From Adiantum capillus-veneris (Eukaryota; Streptophyta; Polypodiopsida; Polypodiales; Pteridaceae): DNA of 64,000 nt. The stretch spans positions 154,393,557 through 154,457,556 of the forward strand of contig CM043952.1 in assembly GCA_014529385.2 (NCBI GenBank), in the 5' to 3' direction. The notes under the pieces are model-generated. The model made no database searches, was not told where the DNA came from, and saw nothing but the letters and a program-made list of their open reading frames with translations. Below are positions 1 to 11,453 of this stretch, in pieces; position 1 is the stretch's first letter; every line of letters starts with the position of its first letter. The translations under genes and the position numbers were made by a program.

Positions 1-1
1 T

Positions 2-1030
2 GTTGATCACTCATTGTTTTTGAAGCATTTTGATGGAGAGATCGTCGTTATTGTTATCTATGTTGATGACTTGATTCTCACTGGAAGTCATGATGAGCAA
101 ATTTTGAATGTCAAGAAGAGTTTGTTGAGGGAATTCAACATGAAGGACCTTGGTGAGTTGAGATATTTTTTGGGAATTGAAATTGTCGATACTTTATCAG
201 GAATTTGGATGATACAAAGACAATACGCGTTGGATATGCTTGAGAAGTATGGAATGACAGCATGCAAACCGGTTGATACACCTCTTGATCAAAATGTGAA
301 GTTGTTTGATGATGGACATTACATTGAGGATGTCACTATGTATCGCAAGATGGTTGGAAGCCTTATTTACTTGACAATAACAAGGCCAGATTTGAGTTAT
401 GCAATGGGTGTTGTGAGTCAATTCATGCAAAAGCCATGTAAAAGTCATCTTGATGTAGTGAGACGGATTATGAGATATGTGAAAGCCACTGTCAGTTATG
501 GAATGTTTTATGAAAAGAATGGGATGCTTTGTCTTTATGGTTACACAAATGCAGATTGGGCAGGAGATTTTATGGATAGAAGATCTACAAGTGGTTATGC
601 ATTTTCCATTGGCAATGGTATGATAAGTTGGAGTAGCAAGAAGCAATTAACTGTAGCATTATCAATTACAGAAGCTGAATATCGTGGAGCAGCTTTGGCA
701 GCATGTGAAGAGTCATGGTTGAGAGTACTTATGGTAGACTTTGGTTTTGACTATCTTGACAGTGTCATTATATATTGTGACAATATTAGCAGCATCATGT
801 TGGCAAAGAATCCAGTTTACCATGCTCGCACTAAACACATTGAAGTACATTATCACTTCATTAGAGAAAAAGTTTTGGCAGGTGAGATTGATTTGGTGTA
901 TGTGAAGACAAATGATCAAGTTGCGGATATATATACAAAAGCTCTTGGAAAGGAGAAGTTTTGCTACTTTCGTGAAGCATTGGGAATCCATCATATGCAA
1001 GCTCATTCTGAGCTTGAGGGGGAGTGTTAA
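2..1030 (+). CDS. Ty1/Copia pol, 3' part: reverse transcriptase and RNase H (partial)
   Basis: The frame is open from the first bases of the window to a TAA at 1028-1030, so this is the C-terminal end of a Copia polyprotein whose 5' part lies outside. The RT active site is seen as 'YVDDLILTG' near the start, followed by RT thumb sequence ('TRPDLSYAMGVVSQFMQ'). The RNase H domain follows, with 'NADWAGD', 'RRSTSGY', 'SWSSKKQ', 'TEAEY', 'YCDN' and 'ARTKHIEVHYHFIRE'. Element role: copying of retrotransposon RNA into DNA. No stop or frameshift is visible, so the copy is well preserved. The block usually reading DADW has N at its first position (bases 548-550), which may weaken RNase H. A purine-rich tract and a probable LTR follow at once, as expected for a Copia 3' end. 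Confidence 0.93.
   Translation, partial: VDHSLFLKHFDGEIVVIVIYVDDLILTGSHDEQILNVKKSLLREFNMKDLGELRYFLGIEIVDTLSGIWMIQRQYALDMLEKYGMTACKPVDTPLDQNVKLFDDGHYIEDVTMYRKMVGSLIYLTITRPDLSYAMGVVSQFMQKPCKSHLDVVRRIMRYVKATVSYGMFYEKNGMLCLYGYTNADWAGDFMDRRSTSGYAFSIGNGMISWSSKKQLTVALSITEAEYRGAALAACEESWLRVLMVDFGFDYLDSVIIYCDNISSIMLAKNPVYHARTKHIEVHYHFIREKVLAGEIDLVYVKTNDQVADIYTKALGKEKFCYFREALGIHHMQAHSELEGEC
1010..1024 (+). promoter_or_regulatory. polypurine tract of the Copia element
   Basis: The purine-rich stretch 'gagcttgagggggag' ends directly before TGTTAAAG, the probable LTR start. Such tracts prime plus-strand DNA synthesis in Copia elements. It overlaps the pol stop codon. Confidence 0.6.
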
Positions 1031-1560
1031 AGAATATGATGTTAAAGAATATGTCCGTTGTGCTATGGGCGGCCGGACACTGACTATACTATGTTATAAA
1101 TATACTTTGGATAATAGTTCAAAGTGAAGAAGAGTGAGAACAGCACGTTGAATGGCTGATGCAGGGTAACGATTGTGTGTGTGTGTGTCTCGATGTGTGT
1201 TGGTGTGTGTGTGTAGTCTTCTTTCTTACCTTCTCCATCACCTGCGCACTCTACAGAGAGCACCGCACAAGTCGCTCTAGACAAAGACTAGAGTGGATTC
1301 TAAAGAGTCAAAAGCTATACAAAATGAATAATGGCTCCTATTTATAGGCTATCAAACTGGTGTCTATTGTCTGACAACGCGTCAATTACTACGGTAACTC
1401 ACTAGTTACTGCTTCTAGGAACTTCCTTTGTACGCCAGTTCAGTTTGGGGTTGGTTTTTACCTTCTACATAGGTTATTCTGAATTAATGGTGAGATAGAG
1501 AGGTTGTTTATATACACACATATAGACACCGAGCACAAATATATCCAATTTCAATCTACA
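1025..1560 (+). repeat. probable 3' LTR of the Copia element
   Basis: Starts with TG directly after the polypurine tract. I place its end at the CA of 'caatctaca' (1552-1560), which gives 536 bp. It holds a TATA-like 'ttataaata' near 1093 and a GT-rich microsatellite at about 1174-1215. The other LTR is outside the window, so the right boundary is a guess. Confidence 0.5.
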
Positions 1561-2200
1561 GACCGTCACACCTAGTTTCTAGGTGCTTCAAGCCCTATCA
1601 CATTTGACCTTGCCAGATCACATTCTTGATGGTTTTGGTACATCATACAGACCTATGATGGAGGGTATTCCCGCGAGTTTCATGCTAGACCTTTGTGAGG
1701 ATCACAATTTTCCCAGACACCTTGACCTACCACATACTTTCTTGTACTTGTTTGATGATGGACCCCTTTATGTTGATGAGCATTGGAGGATGTACATGAT
1801 TACTAGCGTCAGATTTGGGGAATACCCTACCTCTGATACAATTAGTGCTATCCCACCATATTTCTTATGAGGAATCTATAGGATCGTTTACATGTTGACA
1901 TGTGGACGACTCTATTTTTTTATTCTTTGTGTAGTACATTTGAGCCTACAGTAGATCCGATGACCACACCATCTACACAATCCACACGACTTAGATCACC
2001 TCGAGGAATTACCTCATTTGGACCATCTAGGAGACACATATCTACTAAGATCATGGTAGAGATGATGATAGATATGGAGTACAAGAGCCATAGCCTTACC
2101 ACTACACAACCAAATTTGTATGATCTACCACATCAGCATGTTAGCGTGATTTATGAAAATCCTTAGAGTTCAACCTTTGGTCTTTTTAGGTTATCAAGTC
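1561..2200. other. unassigned stretch downstream of the Copia LTR
   Basis: Two short open frames (1583-1870 and 1900-2166, plus strand) read like protein in places, but I do not recognise them and they carry no motif. They may be remnants of an older element into which the Copia element inserted. Confidence 0.3.
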
Positions 2201-3680
2201 CCACAACTGGGGCTTCCAAGGTTCTTTTAGTTGGTTGGCTCAGTTCCTCTTGTCAGTTTGGCCATTTCTCTTATAGTTGGGCATGCCATTTCATCACTTT
2301 GTGACATCCCCCCCTCTTGAAACAATTGTAATCTCCCTCGATTACGCCTTCAAAATTGACATAAGCCAGAAACTAGAGAGACAGTGACTCTAAGTACTGA
2401 CACAGTAGACAACACATGGCTAGCACTTGCAAAAAGACGACAGCCATTGAACATTCAAATCACATCAGATCACTATCCCCATTGAGATCTTGGATGAGAA
2501 TCATGATCTATTGTAATGTATTTAGCAATCACATTGAGATCTCACTGATCTCTTGTGGATGTCTTGATTGACTAAATCCTGTTACTATCATGTCCATCTC
2601 ATCTCTCAAATGTTGCAGTTATTTCTTCTTTCAAAAGAACACTACTCACATGAGAGAGCGCATATAATAGATTCATTTCAAGAATTCCCATTTCAAAGTA
2701 CTTCTTTCATAAAGTCATTCAATAGAATATTGCCAACCCATCAATATCCCTAAAATCACAAAGGAAGTCAATGGCTTTATTCCATTTGGTTACTATGTGA
2801 CAAATGAGCAGAGTAACTCTCCTCTTGTGTAGTCCCGATTGCACTAGATTCAACCTATTGATCATCAGGAACTCTTGGAATAGTCTAGCTAGACCAAAAG
2901 CCTCAGGGTAAAGTTCCAAAATCTAAGGAGTATTTGCTAGGTCCTCCTCCTCCATCGTCCAATGCTGATAATTCTTAAACTAAGAACCACCGTATCACTT
3001 TACCTTTCATTTTTCTTTCCTTGTGAGCGAGTATCTATTCTAGAACGAGAATCTCTTCAGTATCTTCCACTTCAGGTTGCTCCTCAAGGCTCCATATCCA
3101 ATGGCACCTCACCTGGATCTGGGGAATTCTTGGATCTACCAGTTGATTCCTTTTCCTTTCTTTCCTTGTGTCATAGTACCTATGGTAGGTAGCTTCACTA
3201 GCCTCCCCTGTCCATTGGCACATCAGTCTTAATCCTTAGAACCCCGAGATGCACTATCAACTGATTCCATTTCTTCTCCAAAATCCTTTGATGAACTTAC
3301 ATGTGGTTCACTTAGTTCATTGGAACCCTCAAATGTGCTACCATCTAATTCTTTTACTGCTCCAAAATCATATGATGAGTTGTCATCCAGTTCCCTTGAT
3401 TCATTCTCTTCACTAGAAGACTCTTGCCCTGGAAAGGTGGATACCATCCTATGTGTTGGATAAGTCAATGAAATAACATGCATTCCAAATCCTTGCTTAG
3501 CATGTTCCATAAGTCTCTGAATAGAGTTAGACTTTTGGTGAAAACATTCCTCTCGAATCTCTGTTGGTAATCCACAACAAAACCTGCTCAATTTCGTCTC
3601 TCAAAGTAATCTTCCAAAGAGAAACCCACTTAGCATTAGTTCCCATAACCCCCTTACAACCTCCATAAAGAACAAAAAGT
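2200..3680 (-). pseudogene. decayed Ty3-type gag-like remnant
   Basis: A 120-codon reverse frame at 3229-3591 begins with 'RFCCGLPTEIREEC' and 'IQRLMEHAKQG', which resembles the region after the gag capsid core in plant Ty3 elements. An acidic, serine-rich tail follows. Upstream codons in the same direction (to about 3680) keep a gag-like character, but stops break the frame. Toward 2200 no domain is recognisable. This is a weak family call from general resemblance and could be another decayed protein. Confidence 0.3.
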
Positions 3681-6109
3681 AAGTAAAAATGGTTATTTCA
3701 ATCAACTTTGAATTTGTTATAAGCTAGGGTTCATTCTCATGAGCAAACATCAACATTCACAAGGGGCTTCTCTTGTGCACACCGCAAAACCAACTCCAAA
3801 AACTAGAGACATATAAAGAGGTTTGAGATCCAACTTAATGGCTAGATAAGAAAAAACATCTTCAAAGATTAGGGTGAAACCTATCTAGTTGTGTGTATTG
3901 CTAGAAGAAGTGATAAAGGCAAGAAGCTACTCATAAGGCCATAGTGGCACTTAATAGAGTCATAACCACAACTTGAGTTGAGGAGGAGTATTGATGGCCC
4001 TAGACACAAACATGGAAACATTATTGAGCTTGTACATTGACTCAACAAGTCATGAATTTGAATGTTCAAGATAAGACTGTTCTCAAGAATGCCTTGTAAG
4101 AGCTAGCTAGTACAGCTCTGAAACCAATATCATGAGGGCACAATCCAATTATAGTTTGTTGTATCTTTGTAGTAGTATAACAGTTCACCATATGTGATGT
4201 TATACGAACCTTTATGAAAAACTCTATGGTGTGGGATTCCACTAACCATACAAGCCTTGCTATGAATCTTGTGGTAGTGCACCCAATCAATCTCCACTCA
4301 AACACCATCAATGAAGATGATCTAAAAGCACCCTACATGCTAATGGATGAGAACAAAATAGAGAAAATATGCATGAGCACGCAAGTGTCTGTTGGGATTT
4401 GGGTCTTCCAAGAAAACTTGAATTGTGATAGTATGGCCTAGATTCTACCTATTTTGACACCCAACAAGGTTGCCTAGTATTGCATAGAGTTTGATAGCTC
4501 TCAAGAAAGCATGAATATGGATCATTGCTTTAAGAGCAGCACAATGAAGGGACATATCATGTTATTTATATCTTGACCATGCCCTTATATCCTAGGATGT
4601 AGCCTACACTCCCATGCAAGTGCTATGAATGATAAGTCCATGAACGGACAACTAGCTCTAGTCCTAGACACTCAGACACCTAGTCTGATCACACAAAAAA
4701 TGAGTGCTACGTTATCCATTGTTAAGGAAAAGAAAACCTAGAGAGCACCAAATTGCACGTCTACGAGTACAAAAACCTGTGGCTCAAGTGGAGGATCAAG
4801 GAAAGCTAGAAGCCTAGAGTCACCATACTCTCAAGCTTGTCGTGGCAAGACTCACCTTGTTTCAACAAATATAAGAATGCTAAAATTTTCCAATATGATC
4901 AATACATGAATGCTTTTGGACTAATTGTGAATGTGATCGAGAAGATCGACATGACCCTAGACATCCAGCTGAGCCAAAAGTTACACATACATAAGACCAA
5001 AGTCATAGTGTTTCTTAATTATTTAGGTAGTATGTACAAGATGGCACCTTCATGGTCAACTTTAGTGGATAGAATTAAGCCCTAGAATGGTCCTCATGGC
5101 CCTCATGTGTATGAAAAATTTGCAAAAGAGTCAAAGATATGTAGTTTTACCAATGGAGCTAGACTACAACTACTCCATTGTAGGAGAAAGCACTTTTGTA
5201 AACAAGAATGCAAACACTGGTGGAAACTCCCACAATATATACATGAACAAATTTTCCCAATGGGTGAGCCTCACAATGCTACATCTCACCTTGGAGCTAG
5301 TTTTACCTAAGCTCTCACATAGACCGCCAATATCTTGACAAGAGAAACACATAAAGCCCCAATGTGTTTGTCATTGCCTAATGATCCCAAGGTGACAAAA
5401 TCCATGTGAAGCAATCATAGCAGCATTGCAGCTAACCTCTCAACCCTCAAATTGTGAATCTAAGAAGGGCTAGCAATTTCAGTGAGTTTTTGCTCGTATA
5501 CGACACTATGCTATATCATAGAGCCCAACAATCATGTTGATCGCTATGCTGCTTTGTGTAAACAAAGGAAATTTTCACATCAAAAAATCTATCTTGCATG
5601 AGCATTGGTGCAATCATCTTGTGAATTTTAACTCCATTTGGATCATTAAACGGCACCACAAGTGCAAGCAAAGTGTTTGAAAACCTTGCAGTAGCAAACA
5701 TAGAAAATTGCATAAGCATCCAATTGTACCAAAAATAAAATTACTGATTGCAGGAGAAAGTTCTTGGTGAACTATGAACAACCAAGATATGAAATTTCTA
5801 TCCCCATCACCCAAAGTGATTCATCATGGTTTTGCAAGCCATCTAGACACTACTAATAAGGCAAATGCGATACCAGACTACAAAAAGGAACTTATTTGGT
5901 ACATAGAATGATGTGGGTAAGCATCCCTAATATGGGTTTGAAACATACATACATGATTCTTGTGAGCTAAGCTTTCATTTTATAAAATGTAATTTGAAAT
6001 TGATGTCATTTAAGGCCCCATAATAGCATTTTTTTACAAACATAAAAGGGAAGATTAGAGCAAAGACTCCAACAAAAATATTCAAGGAATAGTTCATTCA
6101 AGATAATTG
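3681..6109. other. unrecognised, AT-rich intergenic sequence
   Basis: No gene, RNA or terminal repeat can be supported. Short frames at 4837-5085 and 5087-5338 have no known motif. A Copia-like primer-site lookalike at 4114-4131 is discussed among the rejected items. Confidence 0.3.
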
Positions 6110-6119
6110 TTAATGACCA

Positions 6120-6365
6120 TACCTATGCATAGATCATAGTAAGACCTTCAGACATACCAAATATGGGGTCAAATGGACGCTTTAAGCTTGTCATATTGAG
6201 CTTGAAAAGGAGACAGTTTTGGTAGATCATATTAACACCTTCATATAGCCCAATGTTGGGGTTAAACGGATTTTCTGAGCTTATCGCATTGAGCTTTAAA
6301 AGGGGATATTTTTTGTTACAATTTGAAATTTTGTGCGTTGCACAAAGGAAAGTTATGTGAGACGG
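6120..6365 (-). repeat. dispersed repeat A, copy 1
   Basis: Read on the minus strand, this stretch matches the plus-strand stretch 33178-33430 over about 250 bp. Shared blocks include 'caacaaaaa', 'ccccttttcaag' and 'tcaatatgacaag', and the ends read 'tactatgatctatgcat' and 'cactataatctatgcatt'. Inside it a unit of about 93 bp occurs twice in tandem. The minus-strand frame 6123-6410 shows the same duplication as peptide (LLKLN...LYEGVNMIY, then LLFKLN...MSEGLTMIY). Element class unknown. Confidence 0.6.
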
Positions 6366-6949
6366 TCTTCGTTCTCTATCTAGTAAGAGGAGGGTTATGG
6401 CTATCAACATGGATTGGCTTCCCTCTTGGACGAGATAGGCTAGGGGTGATCATATGACTTGGTTAATTTACCACAATGATGTTTGAGGTGAGTAATTCAT
6501 AGTAAAGAACATATTTGTTCATGTAACATCATCTCGTTGATCTTTTTAGTATGGTGCATTTGGTAACTTCAAATGGTATGTTATAAGTTCCTTTTTTGGC
6601 CTGGCCAAAGGGCAAAGGCTATAGAGATCACTTCTCTTTTTGGTGACTAAAATAGGAATAAAATTGAGTTGTATTTTCAAATATTTTTTTTCAAAAAAAA
6701 AAAAGCTACTGATTGGTTGAAATAAGATAGTGGACACTAGTTAAAATGAATAGTGTGTACATCCAATGATGAACATGTCTTGAGGTTTGAAATACGGAAT
6801 GAATGCTGCTAGTGACTTTAGGGATACATCATACCAGCTGATTTTTATTCATAAAATGGTTCGGTAGTGAGAGGTTGAAAAGGTAAGCGTTATAGTTGGC
6901 TCCCCAAATTAAAAAGCTTGAAGCCGGTGACTAGTAAAAGGATGGACGA

Positions 6950-7060
6950 GGGCCTAGGCTCCTTTCTCTCTCTAGACACACGTGGTGGACATTTTCGCTT
7001 GATTTCTCTCTCTCTTTCTCTCTTTCGGCCGAGCTCTCATGCGTTCGCAACAATTCAGTC
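6950..7060 (+). repeat. CT-rich tract
   Basis: Runs of (CT)n interrupted by short spacers. It resembles a plant 5' leader or promoter pyrimidine tract, but I see no gene I can tie to it. Confidence 0.4.
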
Positions 7061-7924
7061 CCTCTCCTCTCTCGGATTTATGACTCGATAGGTGGCGTGC
7101 GATGGCGGGAGGGAAGAAGAATGAAACAATTCCCAGCACTGGTGAGCAGGGGATGGCGATGATAAGGTCTGCAGAGAAATTGAGGGGAATCTCTTGCGTC
7201 AGCGCCCTTACGTCCTTCTCTCTCTCTCAATCATATGCCTGACAGCTGCGCTCTCATGTCTCTTTTCTCTTGCCCATGCGCCTATTCACCTAAGAAGGGT
7301 CAGATTGCTAGTCAGGGTTGTTGTTGGCAAGAGATCGGGGGATCTCTTCACCTACGAAGGGTGGGATTGCTAATTGGGGACTGCGGCCGGCGAGAAGACT
7401 GAGGGGTTGCAGCACTAGTGAGGGAGGGGAAGTGTCTTGCTAAGGGGAGGGGGATAAGAAACGAGGATGAGGAGCGAGGGGTAGACTCCAGACGCAGGAA
7501 GGGTCATGGTGCAGAGGAGATTGGCTGGAGCTTGCAGACAAAGGGAGAGGGAATCTAGACACTTAAATGATTTTTTAAAAAAGTCTTCCTACTGAGTGGT
7601 GCTATTTTCATTTGGCGGAGGGCTCTTACCGAGTTTCTATTCTTGGAGCAACCATGGAGCATCTGCATTGTAGGGTTTTTGCTCTTTGCTGGTGGTTTCA
7701 ACCCTCCTGGCCCCTTGCTCAGCGTGTGGTCTCCGACTAGTGTTGGGTGAGACTTGATTTTATCTATGCAAGATCACTGTTGTTTTGGCTTGTGGCTTTC
7801 CTCAACAGTGCTCAATTTCTCTTGGTTCTTGGTTTTCCATGCTCGCTTGGTTGGATTTTTAGTAATGTTGCGTTTGTGGATTTGTCTGAGGAGCTTTGGT
7901 GTTTCTGTTGTGTACGTGGAGTGG
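7061..7924. other. GC-richer unassigned sequence
   Basis: Relatively GC-rich compared with its surroundings, without a long reading frame. It could be the leader or an exon remnant of an old transcribed unit that continues into the tandem repeats at 7925-8380. Nothing further can be supported. Confidence 0.25.
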
Positions 7925-8380
7925 AGCAGCCCCTGATGGGCTTGCTATGCTGGGGTTGTCATTGCTACACGTGACATCATCAATGCAGTGTTTCCAAGAT
8001 CTTTGATGTGCACCACTGCTTGTGGGAGCCACGATTATGCGTTGCATATTGGGTGATTGTTGGCTGCATTTCAAAAAAAGGGGTGCCGTCTTTGATGGGC
8101 TTGCTGGCCTGGGGTTCACGTTGTGTTTTAAAGAAGACATTCTAGGGCATGTGTAGACGAGATCAACAGGTGCCGCCCCTGATGAGCTTGCTGCCCTGGG
8201 GTTTGGGTTCTGTGCTTCAAAGAAGCTCTTCTAGGGCGTGTTCAGACAAAATGTATTTGTAGATACGCTTTTCTCCATGGTTGCCTCTACGAACCACTGC
8301 TTTTACGAGAGCGTTATGCTGTGCATATCGCTTGATTGTTGGTGTGTCCTGAATTCTGAGCTCGGAAAACAATTTGGACA
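7925..8380 (+). repeat. diverged tandem repeats
   Basis: Three diverged copies of one unit start near 7925, 8083 and 8170. Each begins close to 'ctgatgggcttgct' and runs into 'tggggtt'. The second and third share a further 'aaagaag...ttctagggc.tgt'. The first and third share a later block with 'ccactgct' and 'gattgttgg', offset by 281 bp. Short reverse and forward frames here are not recognisable proteins. Confidence 0.55.
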
Positions 8381-8459
8381 CTCCCTTAACCTCGAGGTAG
8401 CTCACTGTCTCATCTCTGAACATCAGCAGGCCTCGAGAGCTCCAGCCTCCGAACCTGTA

Positions 8460-10574
8460 TGAACTGCAACATAGAGATGTTAGGGATATCTTTGCTCAAC
8501 ACACCCATCTATTATTTCATGCTAGTCCATCCTCCTATCCATGACATTGACAAGGAGGATAGTAAGCCACACAATGACATGGTTGCTGGCGATCTCGGGG
8601 TTGGGGGGTGTAGTGCATATCTCTATGGGGACATTAATGTCGCTGCAAAAAGTAGATGTGCCATGGCATAGCCTTTGTGTTGCTGAATCCACTTTTCCCC
8701 CTTTCTTAAAGGTCTTTACATGGCCAAGAAAAGCTTTCATTCTCTTAACCTGCTGTAGTGTCAAGCATCAAGCATACTGCATTTCGCTTCTCGGTCTTGT
8801 TTGTGACCATGCTGGGCTGTGTAGGGTCTTTATTTACACAAGTTTTAGTATAGTTGTGTGTAAAAGCTTCAAATTTTGATTACTTGGCGAATTTCAAGTT
8901 TGCCCTTATTTTAATTGGTTAAGAAAAATGTATTTTTCTATCGTAATGACCAAGTGTTACTTTAATTTTTTGGATGCTGAATCACTTGTGTTAATGTTTG
9001 ATCTTGCTGGTTTTTATCTGTTGCAAAACCTTTCCTGTTTTGAGTCCCGTTTTGAAACTGTGAAACAAGTTGCAACTCGTCTGTTGACTTGTATACGAGA
9101 TTGCTATCTTGGGATTTTTTATATGCTCTCGATTTGGGTGTTCGAATTTTGCGCTCAGTTAACGTCTCTTTTGCTTTGCAATGGTGGGAGCATCGTCGGT
9201 TAGCTTGTGAGATGCGATTAAGCACTAAATTAGTCGCAGGTATGGCGACTTATTGTTTGAGAGGGTTTTGCAATGATAAATATAATGGCAGCCTATTTCA
9301 TTAACACTTGTGTTGTTAAGGCATTTTGCATCATTTATTCAAGTAGATCACTTCTTTGGGGATCGAACTTATTTTTATTTTTAAAAGTCTTCTAGATTGT
9401 CCACGGACTCACTATAGATGTTTGAGATAATGTCACTCAGTATTGCTTTTGGAAAAAAAAAACAAAAACAACACTATTTTATTTTATTTATGTAAAAATT
9501 GTATTGTCCTTATGTGACTTTAAGTTTCATATTTAAAGCTTCTACTCTATGTACTCGTTACCTTGGCCTGCCCAAATTGACAGATTGGTTTTTCAATGTA
9601 ATTGCATGGACTCGACCCGTGAAAAAATAATAGGAAGAGATCTCAAAATAGTGATCCATAACTCATCACTAGGGGAGTGGATTTATCGGCTCTAGCGACG
9701 ATAAAATTATTACATGCACATTGCAACGATAATTGTGATCTCAAATGATCCTAGCTTCCCACAATGCTTGCATACATTTGGCATGTACCTAAATGGGGTG
9801 CATCAAATGTATGATATGTCAAACAAGGGTAAAGCTAGCTAAGGATTATTTAAAAAACCACCAATCCAAATTCTAGTTTTATCATCTTGTATTTATAGAA
9901 AATCACTTTCCTTATGAAAAGCTATGATATTTTTAAAGTTTGGAGAAATTTAATCTTGCAATCAAGGTATTTTGGAAAATTTGGAAAATAAGGGCATTTT
10001 TGAAAGTTGACAATATTGGATGAATTGTACGAAGTTTTGAAATTTGAAGGGTATTTTGGAAATTCCACAAATAAAAGGGGTAAGAATAACTGTTGATGGG
10101 ATTAAAAAAGCCATCATCGTGTTGTTTTGGTGAGACTCGTAAAATGGCAATTAAAGGAGGAGACTTTGATGCAAAGATACATTAATGATTTTATACATTA
10201 ATCCCCTATAACCCTATAAGGGGATAAAATTCTTGACTGCCTACAACTTACATGCATTCTTGTAAAAGCTTTTCAAGTTTATAGTCAAAAGTTATCTTCT
10301 AGTTGAAGAATATTTAATATTGTAGCTAGAGTATGAGAATTATCATTGTGAATTAAACAAAGAAATGAAAAGCAATGAAAGGTTGAGCTCAGGCTAGCAT
10401 ACCTCCAAGGGGGCAGGCCTTGTGATTTATCACTTGTTGCTATTGCTATTGGTGTGGCCATTTAGCATACGACCCTTTTGATCTAGACGATATCATGATC
10501 CTCATATAAATGATTTTAAAGGCTGAACATATCTACGTGTCATTGTTTTCATATATATGTTTTTAATATCATAG
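8460..10574. other. unassigned AT-rich sequence left of the CACTA element
   Basis: Short frames only (for example 8541-8879 and 8928-9203), without motifs or splice support. No terminal repeats recognised. Confidence 0.25.
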
Positions 10575-10577
10575 CTA
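10575..10577. repeat. CTA target-site duplication, left copy
   Basis: The CTA before CACTACA at 10578 is repeated at 16881-16883, directly after the right end (...TGTAGTG) of the CACTA element. A 3-bp duplication is the hallmark of this superfamily. Confidence 0.85.
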
Positions 10578-10604
10578 CACTACATGTTACGCGTTTTTCA
10601 ATGT

Positions 10605-10760
10605 ACCATATTTCGACATCGTACTTTTCTACGTGCATTTCGATGGGCATACCGCTCGTCGATACAGACGTGGTAGTACACGTGGCAATGCTTGTCGAAA
10701 TCTGAGTATTTTCACGTGTATTTCCACATGTATTTTCACATGTATATCGACGGAAAAAAT
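10605..10760. promoter_or_regulatory. CACTA left subterminal repeats
   Basis: Repeated short motifs such as 'atttcgac', 'gtcgaaat', 'tttcacgtgtat' and 'ttcacatgtat' in both orientations. They match the motif style in the right subterminal region. The presumed role is binding of the element's DNA-binding protein (family knowledge). Confidence 0.6.
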
Positions 10761-10903
10761 TTGGGAGAAAAAAACCAAATCCACGCGCAGGCGGTCATTT
10801 TCGCCTGCAAGCACGCGCATAGATCTGGCCTTTGGAAACCTGCAGCGCAGGTATTATTGATCTCCCCCTCTCTCTCAAGCCACATCGTGTGTGCGTGTGT
10901 GTG

Positions 10904-10904
<1 letters not shown>

Positions 10905-10969
<65 letters not shown>

Positions 10970-11064
10970 GGAAATAGAGAGAGAGAGAGAGGTAGAGAGA
11001 GATAGAGAGAGCTAGAGATAGAGGTAGAGAAAGAGAGAATTAACTAGAGATAGCTACGGAGATG

Positions 11065-11106
<42 letters not shown>

Positions 11107-11110
11107 TAGT
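10905..11110. repeat. (GA)n microsatellite cluster
   Basis: Nearly pure GA from about 10906 to 10966 and again from about 11070 to 11102, with interrupted GA between. It lies in the CACTA leader, before the transposase gene. Confidence 0.95.
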
Positions 11111-11453
11111 AGATAGAGAAAGTCGACGTGAAAGAGTTGGCTTGGTTGACCAATTGTGTGAAAAGGACTGAAACTCTCTCTCTCTCTCATTTTCTCCCTC
11201 TAGAAGAAACTATTGAACTGAAAGAGGCAAAGGGGTTTTGCCTGCTACATGCATTGTCATGTACACTTGGGAGAGAACGTATGTGTCTACCAATATAGGA
11301 TTTGATCAATAAAGACGAGATTTTGATCTGGTGGTCCTGATCTCCATACACCTTTGGACCGAGTTGTGCGGAGATCGGGCAAGGCTAGAGAATGCGAGGT
11401 AGTTTACATTGTAAGGAGTATATATATTGAAACAACATTCATAATCATTGTAG

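Noticed and set aside
1174-1215. GT-rich stretch as a regulatory Z-DNA element
   Set aside because: A simple microsatellite inside a probable LTR; nothing supports a function.
4114-4131. Complement of a Copia-type primer site ('ggtttcagagc' on the minus strand), with a purine-rich 'ttgaggaggag' near 3978
   Set aside because: One mismatch in a short match, and no gag on the expected side. The two signals point in opposite directions, so no element can be drawn.
10692-11015. Open frame through the GA microsatellite
   Set aside because: The Arg-Glu repeats are just (GA)n translated.
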